Positions 1-6,123 of a DNA stretch of 7,288 nucleotides are shown here, piece after piece. How positions within the stretch are numbered: the stretch's first letter is position 1; each line of letters begins with the position of its first letter. The DNA comes from Aquificaceae bacterium (GTDB lineage: Bacteria > Aquificota > Aquificia > Aquificales > Aquificaceae): positions 1-7,288 of the forward strand of contig JALTVH010000020.1 in assembly GCA_027049085.1 (NCBI GenBank). The letters are read 5' to 3'. The notes under the pieces are model-generated. The model searched no databases. It worked only from the letters and a program-made list of their open reading frames with translations, and was not told where the DNA came from. The position numbers and the translations under genes were made by a program.

Positions 1-596
1 GGGAAGGCGGGGAGGAAAGAGTGGTGGATGTTTATTATTCTGTTTGGGAACCTTTCAACGAAGCGGGGTGTGAAGATCTGCATGTACCTTGCGAGGATGA
101 TGAGGTCAATCTGGTGCCTTTCAAGCAGTTCAAGTTCCTTTTCCTCTGCCTGATCTTTATTTTCGGGCGTCTTCTTGATGTGGTAAAAGGGAATGCCGAA
201 GAAGTCGGCGATCGGCTTGAGGCCAGGGTGGTTGCTGATCACAAGGCGGACATCACCTTTTAGCTCACCGCTCCTGAAGCGGTGCATGATGTCGTAAAAG
301 CAGTGATCTTGCTTAGACACAAAGACTGCAACCTTTTGAACCTGTGAGCTGAAGTGGAGGCTCCAGTCCATTGAAAAGCGGTCTGCTATCTCTTTAAATC
401 TGCTGGCTATCTCATCTTTTGGGATCCTGAATCCTTCAAGGTCCCACTCAACTCTGGCGAAAAAGATTCCCTTCTGGGAATCTATGTGCTGGTCAAAGTG
501 GATTATGTTGCCGTTGTTTTCTGCTATGAACCCTGCGATCTCCCTGACTATTCCTTTTTTGTCCGGGCATGAGATCAGGAGTATGGCGGTGTCCAT
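1..596 (-). CDS. purU: Formyltetrahydrofolate deformylase PurU, 3' end cut off by window edge
   Basis: PurU hydrolyses 10-formyltetrahydrofolate to formate and tetrahydrofolate in the cytoplasm, balancing one-carbon pools and supplying formate for purine synthesis. Translation from the ATG at 596 gives 198 complete codons. Residues 1-80 form an ACT-like regulatory domain (start MDTAILLISCPDKKGIVREI, then NGNIIHFDQHID). From about residue 87 comes a formyltransferase-type domain (VAVFVSKQDHCFYDIMHRF, LVISNHPGLKPIADFFGIPF, LARYMQIFTPRFVERF). The motif NIHHSFLPAF near residues 189-198 carries the Asn and His of the family's catalytic site. The catalytic Asp expected further on lies outside the window. 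The ACT domain separates PurU from PurN. The family is about 280 residues long, so roughly 80 are missing. The start shares its A with the secA stop codon (TGATG), so translation is probably coupled to secA. Confidence 0.95.
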   Translation of the reverse strand, partial: MDTAILLISCPDKKGIVREIAGFIAENNGNIIHFDQHIDSQKGIFFARVEWDLEGFRIPKDEIASRFKEIADRFSMDWSLHFSSQVQKVAVFVSKQDHCFYDIMHRFRSGELKGDVRLVISNHPGLKPIADFFGIPFYHIKKTPENKDQAEEKELELLERHQIDLIILARYMQIFTPRFVERFPNRIINIHHSFLPAF

Positions 597-3550
597 CACT
601 CCTTGCTTTTCTCAAGGCGCTTGGCTCTTATCTTCTGTTTTCTGAGCCTCTCGTTTCTGAGCCTCTCCTTGAGGGTTTTGGGGCGCGGTCCTTTGCTCTG
701 GCCACCTGAGCCAGCATAGACCGCCTGGTTCATGATTTCCTGGCTCCTTTCCTCCTCCAGCCTCCTCTCTTCTTCAATCTCTTCTTCAGACTTTATCCTC
801 ACCTGAAGGAGGGCGGAAACGGTGTGGCTCTTGATGTTGTGGAGGAGTTCCTCAAAGAGGTCAAAGGCTTCCCTCTTGTACTCAATCAGCGGGTCTCTCG
901 CTGCGTAGCCCCTGAGGTATATCCCTTCCCTGAGCCTGTCAAGGACGTGAAGGTGCTCTCTCCAGAGGGTGTCAAGGATGTTCAGAAGGATTACCCTCTC
1001 TAACTCTCTCATTGCCTCGGAACTTCCTATTTCTTTTTCCTTCTCTTCATAGATCTCTTTCAACTTCTCGTGGAGGGTGTTGATTAGCCCTTCCTTGTCC
1101 CTGACCTCGGGAATTTCAATATCCCTTCCTGTCCACTCCTTGAGGAAGTTCTTGAGGGGCTCTGTTTCCCAGAGTTCGGGTTCCTCTTCTGGAAGGATCC
1201 TTTCCACCTCACGTTCAAGGACATCCTTCATGAATTCATGGATCTCTTCTTTGAGGTTTTCGCCTTCAAGGATGTCCCTTCTGAGGGAGTAGATCACCTC
1301 CCTCTGGGTGTTCATAACATTGTCGTACTCAAAGAGCCTCTTTCTGATCTGGAAGTTCTGGGCCTCAACCCTCTTCTGGGCGTTTTGCAGTGCTTTGGTG
1401 ACCATCCTGCTCTCTATTGGATCACCTTCCGGGATCTTTAGCATGTCCATGAGCTTACCGACCCTTTCTCCGCCAAAGAGTCTCAGGAGGTCATCCTCCA
1501 GCGAGAGAACAAACCTTGACTCTCCCGGATCACCCTGCCTGCCGGAACGCCCTCTCAGCTGGTTGTCAATACGCCTTGACTCGTGCCTCTCCGTTCCTAT
1601 GACCAGCAGACCGCCCAGCGATATGACCTTCTTCTTCTCTTCCTCTGTTATCCTGTAAGCCTCCTCAAAGGCTCTCTTCCACTCCTCTTCGCTTGCGTTC
1701 TCGGGATTCTTACCCCAGGACTGGATTATCTCTCTTGCAAGGTATTCGGGGTTTCCGCCAAGGAGGATGTCGGTTCCCCTTCCCGCCATGTTTGTTGCTA
1801 TAGTAACCGCGCCGACTCTGCCCGCCTGGGCAATGATGTAGGCTTCCTTCTCGTGGTGCTTGGCGTTGAGGATGTTGTGGGGGATGCCTTTTTTGAGGAC
1901 TTCCTTTATCCTTGCCTCAAGCTCCTCATCGGTGACTCCGTACTTTGCTTTGAGATCCTCAATGCGCTTTTTGACATCTTCCCTTTCAAGGATCTTCTTG
2001 ATTAGCCTCTTGTTTTTGAGGAAGGAGGAGAGCTGTTCGTTGTCCTCAATTGAAACAGTTCCCACCAGAACGGGCCTTCCGAAGATGTGGTTTATGAGAA
2101 CCTCCTCAACTACCTTCTGCCATTTTTCCTTTTTGGTTTTGTAAACGAGGTCTGGAAGGTCTTTTCTGATCATCGGTTTGTGGGTTGGAATCACAACCAC
2201 CTCAAGGCCGTAGATTTCTCTGAATTCCAGAGCTTCGGTTTCTGCGGTTCCCGTCATTCCTGCAAGCTTTTTATAAAGCTTGAAGTAGTTCTGGAAGGTT
2301 ACCGACGCAAGGGTCTGGTTTTCTTCTTTGACCTTTACACCTTCCTTGACCTCTATAGCCTGGTGGAGGCCATCAGACCAGCGCCTTCCGGGAAGAACTC
2401 TTCCCGTGAACTCATCAACTATCAGGACTTCGCCGTCCCTCACTATGTAGTGGACGTCCTTCTTGAAAAGGTGATGAGCCTTGATTGACTGAACTATCGC
2501 ATGGAGGAGGTCTATGTTTTTAAGATCATAAAGGTTTTCAACGCCGAGCATCCTTTCCGCCTTAGCTATTCCCTCTTCCGTGAGGGTTACGGTTCTGTGC
2601 TTTTCATCAACGGTAAAGTCCTTTTCTGGCTCAAGCTTCCTTACAACCCTGTCGGCGGTTCTGTAGATCTCCGTGTCCATCTGGGCGGGACCCGAGATGA
2701 TCAGGGGAGTCCTTGCCTCGTCTATGAGGATTGAGTCAACCTCATCTACTATTGCGTAGGTATGACCTTTGACCTGAACGATGTCCTCCTTTGAGAAGGC
2801 CATGTTATCTCTGAGGTAATCAAAGCCAAACTCGTTGTTTGTTCCGTATGTTATGTGGGCTGAGTAGGCATCGCGTCTCTCGCACTCCTCAAGGACGGTG
2901 AAGAAAGCCTTTTTAGCCTCAACGTTTACCTTTTCGGAAGGCAGGATCTCTTCGGTGAATCCCTTTTCCCAGACTCTCAGGTCGCTGGCAAGGGCATTCT
3001 TGAAGGCGGATTCATCTGCCCACTTCACGATGTAGGACTTGCCGTCTGAGTTAATAACGCCGACCTCTAAACCGAGGAATTTGAAGATCGGTCCCATCCA
3101 CTGGGCGTCCCTCCTTGCAAGGTAATCGTTGACCGTTACTATGTGAACACCCTGGTCGGTCATACCGTTGACCGCTGCGGGGAGGCTCGCGACTAAAGTT
3201 TTTCCCTCTCCCGTCTTCATCTCCGCTATCTTTCCCTGGTGGAGGACAAAACCGCCGATTATCTGAACGTCAAAGTGCCTCAGTCCAAGGGTTCTTTTGG
3301 CTGCCTCCCTTACAAGGGCAAAGGCCTCAATAACTTCATCTGTTATCCTACCCCTGATTATATCTTCCCTCAGGTCTTCATCTTCCCTTATCTTTGTGTA
3401 AAGAGCCTGGGCTCTTTCCCTGATCTCAACGTTTGAGAGGGAGTCAAGATCCTTCTCAAGCTCTCCTACTCTTCTGACAAAGGGTCTGAGCTTTTTGATC
3501 TCCCTCTCGTTTTTGGTTCCGAGTATCCTTTTAACAAGCCAGCCTATCAT
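596..3550 (-). CDS. secA: Preprotein translocase ATPase SecA, long Aquificota-type form
   Basis: SecA is the cytoplasmic motor that pushes unfolded preproteins through SecYEG using ATP. The product is 984 residues, against about 840-900 in Bacillus subtilis and Escherichia coli. Visible motifs are Walker A MKTGEGKT (111-118), VNDYLARRDA (140-149), TYGTNNEFGFDYLRDN (234-249), DEAD-like VDEVDSILIDEAR (268-280), AGMTGTAETEA (430-440), TNMAGRGTDI (586-595) and arginine-finger motif QLRGRSGRQGDPGES (664-678). The helical scaffold and wing regions follow, with LDTLWREHLHVLDRLREGI at 859-877. Two segments look like insertions: about residues 167-222 in NBD1 and about 515-552 in NBD2. The C terminus is a basic tail with no CxC/CH zinc-binding motif. 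The ATG at 3550 is preceded by GGAGA at 3561-3557 with a 6-base gap. It is the first gene of a secA-purU operon, divergent from cheR. Confidence 0.98.
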   Translation of the reverse strand: MIGWLVKRILGTKNEREIKKLRPFVRRVGELEKDLDSLSNVEIRERAQALYTKIREDEDLREDIIRGRITDEVIEAFALVREAAKRTLGLRHFDVQIIGGFVLHQGKIAEMKTGEGKTLVASLPAAVNGMTDQGVHIVTVNDYLARRDAQWMGPIFKFLGLEVGVINSDGKSYIVKWADESAFKNALASDLRVWEKGFTEEILPSEKVNVEAKKAFFTVLEECERRDAYSAHITYGTNNEFGFDYLRDNMAFSKEDIVQVKGHTYAIVDEVDSILIDEARTPLIISGPAQMDTEIYRTADRVVRKLEPEKDFTVDEKHRTVTLTEEGIAKAERMLGVENLYDLKNIDLLHAIVQSIKAHHLFKKDVHYIVRDGEVLIVDEFTGRVLPGRRWSDGLHQAIEVKEGVKVKEENQTLASVTFQNYFKLYKKLAGMTGTAETEALEFREIYGLEVVVIPTHKPMIRKDLPDLVYKTKKEKWQKVVEEVLINHIFGRPVLVGTVSIEDNEQLSSFLKNKRLIKKILEREDVKKRIEDLKAKYGVTDEELEARIKEVLKKGIPHNILNAKHHEKEAYIIAQAGRVGAVTIATNMAGRGTDILLGGNPEYLAREIIQSWGKNPENASEEEWKRAFEEAYRITEEEKKKVISLGGLLVIGTERHESRRIDNQLRGRSGRQGDPGESRFVLSLEDDLLRLFGGERVGKLMDMLKIPEGDPIESRMVTKALQNAQKRVEAQNFQIRKRLFEYDNVMNTQREVIYSLRRDILEGENLKEEIHEFMKDVLEREVERILPEEEPELWETEPLKNFLKEWTGRDIEIPEVRDKEGLINTLHEKLKEIYEEKEKEIGSSEAMRELERVILLNILDTLWREHLHVLDRLREGIYLRGYAARDPLIEYKREAFDLFEELLHNIKSHTVSALLQVRIKSEEEIEEERRLEEERSQEIMNQAVYAGSGGQSKGPRPKTLKERLRNERLRKQKIRAKRLEKSKE
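641..670 (-). repeat. 15-bp tandem duplication within the secA 3' end
   Basis: Two adjacent 15-base units, 641-655 and 656-670, differ at one base (14/15 identical). On the minus strand they encode KERLR-NERLR in the basic C-terminal tail of SecA. The period is exactly five codons, so the frame is kept. This looks like a local slippage duplication that lengthened the charged tail. Confidence 0.75.
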
Positions 3551-3608
3551 CCGCTTTCTCCGAAGACCTTAATTTAATTAGTTTAAAATAAAAGTCCAAG
3601 GAAGCCCG
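3551..3608. promoter_or_regulatory. Divergent secA / cheR intergenic region with probable promoters
   Basis: These 58 bases must hold the promoters of secA (leftward) and cheR (rightward), unless cheR is transcribed some other way. The centre, 3569-3593, is almost pure A/T. Towards secA the best match I can find is TTGGAC (3599-3594) and TAAATT (3576-3571) with a 17-base spacer; both hexamers are imperfect matches to the housekeeping consensus. Towards cheR there is a TAAAAT at 3584-3589 but no convincing -35 element. Ribosome binding sites of both genes lie inside the region: GGAGA at 3561-3557 for secA and AAGGA at 3598-3602 for cheR. The putative secA -35 box overlaps the cheR ribosome binding site. 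Promoter assignment is weak; only the divergent geometry is certain. Confidence 0.35.
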
Positions 3609-4430
3609 GTGAAAACTGAGGAGAGAGAACACCTTATCAATATCCTGCGGGAAACGATCTACAGGCTCACGGGAAACTACTATCCTGATGAGAGGATGAA
3701 AATACTTGAGTACAAGATGGAAAGGCTAATCAAGAGCCAGAACCTTGACGGCAGTCCCCCTGAGAAAATAATCAATTACTTTCTATCAAGTCCCGAGAGG
3801 AAGAAGCTCCTCATAGATCTGATGACCGTTCCCGAAACGAGGTTTTTCAGGGAGTATGAACAGCTCACCGCCCTTATGGGCGGTCTTTTAAGGGATCTAA
3901 AAATTATTAATCTTTTGAGCATCGGCTGTTCAACAGGGGAAGAGCCTTACAGCCTTGCGATGATGATGAGGAAGGAGGGCAAGAGCGGAAGGGTGGTGGG
4001 GGCTGACATAAATGAAAAGGTCCTTGAGAAGGCTCGCAAAGGTCAGTACGGGGCTGGTGCCCTTGAGGATATCCCAGAGGAGTACAGAACCTTTGTGAGG
4101 AAAACTGGAAGGGGAATTGAGGTTGTTGAAGAGGTCAGGAGGATGGTTGAGTTCAGGAAGGTGAATCTCATTGAGGAGAGGGACTTTGAGGCTATGGGGA
4201 TGACCTTTGATGCGGTTCTGTGCAGGAATGTGCTGATTTACTTTGATGCCAGCTCTAAGCGGAGGGCTCTTGAGAACATAGGAAGGGTTCTGAAGAGGAA
4301 CGGATACCTTGCACTCTCATCCACCGAGATACTCCAGAGGGAATACCATGACCTCTTTGAGCCCGTGAAGGTTGGTAAGTTTTTCTTTTACAGAAAAGGG
4401 AAAGGGCATGATAAGGGTTCTGATAGTTGA
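3609..4430 (+). CDS. cheR: Chemoreceptor glutamate O-methyltransferase CheR
   Basis: CheR transfers methyl groups from S-adenosylmethionine to glutamates of chemoreceptor cytoplasmic domains during adaptation. The product is 273 residues, a normal length (E. coli CheR is 286). The N-terminal helical domain covers about residues 1-75. The junction motif TVPETRFFRE is at 73-82. The SAM-binding loop LLSIGCSTGEEPYSLAM lies at 102-118, the acidic ribose-binding position is in ADIN (132-135), and the family motif CRNVLIYFD is at 205-213. The start is GTG at 3609; an in-frame TAG at 3579-3581 with no ATG between it and the GTG, and AAGGA at 3598-3602 with a 6-base spacer, support it. Its last 23 bases overlap cheB, so the two are co-transcribed. 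The last residues, after about 262, are dictated by the overlap and are probably unimportant. No cheA, cheW or receptor gene is in view. Confidence 0.95.
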   Translation: MKTEEREHLINILRETIYRLTGNYYPDERMKILEYKMERLIKSQNLDGSPPEKIINYFLSSPERKKLLIDLMTVPETRFFREYEQLTALMGGLLRDLKIINLLSIGCSTGEEPYSLAMMMRKEGKSGRVVGADINEKVLEKARKGQYGAGALEDIPEEYRTFVRKTGRGIEVVEEVRRMVEFRKVNLIEERDFEAMGMTFDAVLCRNVLIYFDASSKRRALENIGRVLKRNGYLALSSTEILQREYHDLFEPVKVGKFFFYRKGKGHDKGSDS

Positions 4431-5475
4431 CGATTCGCCCTTTATCAGACTTGCTCTGAAGAAGGTCCTCTCTCAGGACGGTGAAATTGAGATCGTGGGG
4501 GAGGCGGGAAACGGCAGGGAAGCAATTAGGCAGACCGAAAGGCTAAAACCTGATGTCATCACCCTTGACATAAACATGCCTGTTATGGATGGTTTGAGCG
4601 CTCTTGAAGAGATAGTGAGGATCTGTCCCGACTGTGGGGTGCTGATGGTTAGTGCTCTGACAAAGGAGGGGGCGGAAGAGACCATGGAGGCTCTGAGCAA
4701 GGGAGCAGTGGATTTTATTACAAAGCCCTCGGACTATCAGGAGCTTTTCAACTTCGGACAAGAGATAATTGCCAAGGTCAAGGCTGTTTACGGAGCGAAG
4801 AGGGGTAAGGAAGAGAGGATCTCTGAGCCCGAGGTGAGACCTGAAGTTCAGGAACCACCTGGCGACGAGGTCAGGAAGCAACGTGCCTTTTCCGTTCATC
4901 CCTGCGTTGCCATAGGCATCTCAACGGGCGGACCCCAGACACTCAGTAGAGTTCTTCCTTCAATTCCCGCCGACTTTCCCTCACCTGTTCTAATAGCTAT
5001 CCACATGCCCGACACCTTTACCGCCACCTTTGCAAGGCACCTTGACGCTCTTACAAGGCTTCCGGTCAAAGAGGCTGAAGAGGGAGAGGTTATTGAGGGA
5101 GGAAGGATTTATATCTCAAAGGGTAGGATCCATATGACTCTCACAGGAACAAAGGAAAGGGCGCGAGTCAGGTACATAAAAGATGACTCTTACATCTACA
5201 AGCCATCTGTTGACCTGCTCTTTGAGTCGGTGGCTAAGGTTTACGGACCTGACGCTATCGGAGTGGTTATGACAGGAATGGGAAACGATGGCTCAAAGGG
5301 AATCGTGGCGATAAAGAGGGCTGGGGGCGTAACGGTGGCTGAGGATCCTGCAACCGCTGTGCTCTGGGCGATGCCAGAAAACGCTATAAAGACGGGTGCG
5401 ATTGACCACGTTGTGCCCAAGGAGAAAATCCCTTCCTTACTCGTTGAGCTTGTGATGAGGACCGCTCACAGGTAG
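4408..5475 (+). CDS. cheB: Chemotaxis response regulator protein-glutamate methylesterase CheB
   Basis: CheB removes methyl groups from, or deamidates, chemoreceptors when phosphorylated by CheA, opposing CheR. The product is 355 residues. Residues 1-125 are a receiver domain with the acidic pair D8-D9, phosphoacceptor D54 (in LDINMPVMDG), S82 and K106 (ITKP). A charged, Pro/Glu-rich linker covers about 130-160. The methylesterase domain follows with catalytic Ser172 in GISTGG, His199 in IHMP and Asp294 in MTGMGNDG. The residue before the catalytic His is Ile, where Gln is usual. The ATG at 4408 was chosen because MIRVLIVDDS is the normal start of a receiver domain and AAAAGGG at 4394-4400 sits 7 bases upstream. 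An upstream in-frame GTG at 4372 would add 12 unneeded residues. It overlaps cheR by 23 bases and ends with TAG, 10 bases inside the convergent CoA-binding gene. Confidence 0.96.
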   Translation: MIRVLIVDDSPFIRLALKKVLSQDGEIEIVGEAGNGREAIRQTERLKPDVITLDINMPVMDGLSALEEIVRICPDCGVLMVSALTKEGAEETMEALSKGAVDFITKPSDYQELFNFGQEIIAKVKAVYGAKRGKEERISEPEVRPEVQEPPGDEVRKQRAFSVHPCVAIGISTGGPQTLSRVLPSIPADFPSPVLIAIHMPDTFTATFARHLDALTRLPVKEAEEGEVIEGGRIYISKGRIHMTLTGTKERARVRYIKDDSYIYKPSVDLLFESVAKVYGPDAIGVVMTGMGNDGSKGIVAIKRAGGVTVAEDPATAVLWAMPENAIKTGAIDHVVPKEKIPSLLVELVMRTAHR

Positions 5476-5879
5476 CCTGCCTCAACGCCTATGCAGGCGT
5501 TGTAAACAAACTGAATCCTGTCCCTGTACTTCTCAATCACCTCTAAGTTTTCAGCACCGGGCTGGAGCCACACAACCTTTGCTCCTACTTCAATGGCTTC
5601 CTGAACTATCGGCTCAATGTGGGCAGGGTTTCTGTAAACGTTAACAATGTCTATAGGCTCAGGAACATCTTTGAGGGAGGGAAGAACCTCAATGCCGAGG
5701 ATTTCCTGACCGGCGTACTTGGGATTGATCAGATAAACCTTGTGCATTCCCTTTTTGACGACCTTCTCAGTTGTGTAATAGGAAGGTCTTTCCGGGTTTG
5801 AGGAAATACCGATTACCGCAACTACCTTGGCGTTCTTGAGGGCTTCAAAGGCATCGTCCCTGTGCTGAACCTCTTCCAT
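5466..5879 (-). CDS. CoA-binding domain protein (YccU-like)
   Basis: A small Rossmann-fold protein of 137 residues matching the stand-alone CoA-binding domain family (YccU type). The fold is related to the CoA-binding part of succinyl-CoA synthetase alpha. Its physiological role is not known to me. The nucleotide-binding segment VVAVIGISSNPERPSY is at 19-34. YLINPKYAGQEILG (49-62) and VVWLQPGAE (102-110) are the other two family blocks, and the protein ends NACIGVEAGYL. The start is the ATG at 5879: it has GGAGG at 5891-5887 with a 7-base spacer and gives the usual family length. A longer frame from an upstream ATG at 5948 would add 23 residues that do not look like the family. The gene converges on cheB, with a 10-base tail-to-tail overlap, and is divergent from the exported-protein gene. 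It appears to be monocistronic within the window. Confidence 0.9.
   Translation of the reverse strand: MEEVQHRDDAFEALKNAKVVAVIGISSNPERPSYYTTEKVVKKGMHKVYLINPKYAGQEILGIEVLPSLKDVPEPIDIVNVYRNPAHIEPIVQEAIEVGAKVVWLQPGAENLEVIEKYRDRIQFVYNACIGVEAGYL
5483..5502. terminator. Perfect hairpin just past the cheB stop, possible transcription end
   Basis: A perfect 8-bp inverted repeat (CAACGCCT / AGGCGTTG) with a 4-base loop lies 7 bases beyond the cheB stop codon and inside the last codons of the convergent CoA-binding gene. Neither strand has a following T-run, so it is not a canonical intrinsic terminator. It could still end or stabilise cheRB transcripts, since the tail-to-tail overlap leaves no other space. 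An overlapping alternative pairing exists between GCCTGC (5475-5480) and GCAGGC (5493-5498). An 8-bp hairpin is expected about once by chance in a window this size, so location is the main argument. Confidence 0.3.
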
Positions 5880-5985
5880 TTTCTTTCCTCCTACTGTTGT
5901 AGGGATCTTAGTATATCGCTTTGAGGGTAAACTTTCCTCTTTATTCAACGATTAGATTTTGAAAAGCTGGTGGAGGGAAAAAGTA
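5880..5985. promoter_or_regulatory. Divergent region between the CoA-binding gene and the exported-protein gene
   Basis: These 106 bases separate two outward-facing genes. For the leftward CoA-binding gene, TATACT at 5915-5910 is a good -10 match and would give a leader of about 25 bases containing the GGAGG site. No matching -35 was found at 16-18 bases. For the rightward gene the candidates are poor: TTGAGG at 5921-5926 with TATTCA at 5942-5947, or TAGATT at 5953-5958 without a -35. No operator-like palindrome stood out. Confidence 0.35.
5972..5977 (+). promoter_or_regulatory. Strong ribosome binding site of the exported-protein gene
   Basis: GGAGGG lies 8 bases before the ATG at 5986. This decides the start of the interrupted gene, and shows that translation is set to begin upstream of the in-frame TAG rather than after it. 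No comparable site precedes any in-frame start codon soon after the TAG. Confidence 0.75.
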
Positions 5986-6042
5986 ATGTTCTTCAAAATT
6001 GTCATTTTATTTATTTCCCTGGTTTCAATTTTCTGGAGTGCG
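5986..6042 (+). other. Predicted Sec signal peptide of the interrupted exported protein
   Basis: Nineteen residues: a short start with one Lys (MFFK), a continuous hydrophobic core (IVILFISLVSIFW) and a small-residue cleavage site S-A before Glu20. There is no lipobox Cys, so this is a signal peptidase I substrate rather than a lipoprotein. It agrees with the beta-rich envelope-like character of the downstream frame, which supports both halves being one gene. Confidence 0.75.
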
Positions 6043-6120
6043 GAATTTTCTTTTGTTGAGCCGGTTAGAGGGAAAATGTCCGTTGATGACTACTTTAACA
6101 CTCTTGGTATGCCTGATCTA

Positions 6121-6123
6121 TAG
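6121..6123 (+). other. In-frame TAG interrupting the exported-protein gene
   Basis: The codon run is CCT GAT CTA TAG TAT GGA GAG. Reading frame and protein character continue straight across it: acidic/aromatic sequence before (VDDYFNTLGMPDL) and YGEICGGQPEKCSYYI after. A one-base change from CAG, AAG, GAG, TGG, TTG, TCG, TAT or TAC would create it. cheB in the same window also ends in TAG, apparently as a true stop, so general reassignment of UAG is unlikely. Confidence 0.85.

Noticed and set aside
21..263. Plus-strand 80-codon frame at the left edge
   Set aside because: It is antisense to the clear purU coding sequence and resembles no known protein.
2263..2282. Perfect 8-bp hairpin CAAGCTTT / AAAGCTTG inside secA
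   Set aside because: It lies mid-gene in conserved codons (LYKKLAG). About one such stem is expected by chance in a window of this size.
1077..2488. Several plus-strand open frames of 65-140 codons inside secA
   Set aside because: They lie antisense to an intact, fully conserved secA, have no recognisable motifs and no convincing ribosome binding sites, and are shadows of its codon usage.
4372..4407. Longer CheB beginning at the GTG at 4372
   Set aside because: The added 12 residues precede a receiver domain that normally starts at MIRVLIVDD, and the ATG at 4408 has a well-placed ribosome binding site.
4473..4899. Minus-strand frames opposite cheB
   Set aside because: They overlap the receiver domain and linker of an unambiguous cheB and show no features of their own.
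5880..5948. Longer CoA-binding protein starting at 5948
   Set aside because: The extra N terminus is low in family character and would read through the GGAGG site that serves the ATG at 5879.
6121..6123. TAG read as pyrrolysine or as a reassigned sense codon
   Set aside because: No pyl gene or suppressor tRNA is visible, and cheB ends at a TAG where the family normally ends. Kept only as a minor alternative in the findings.
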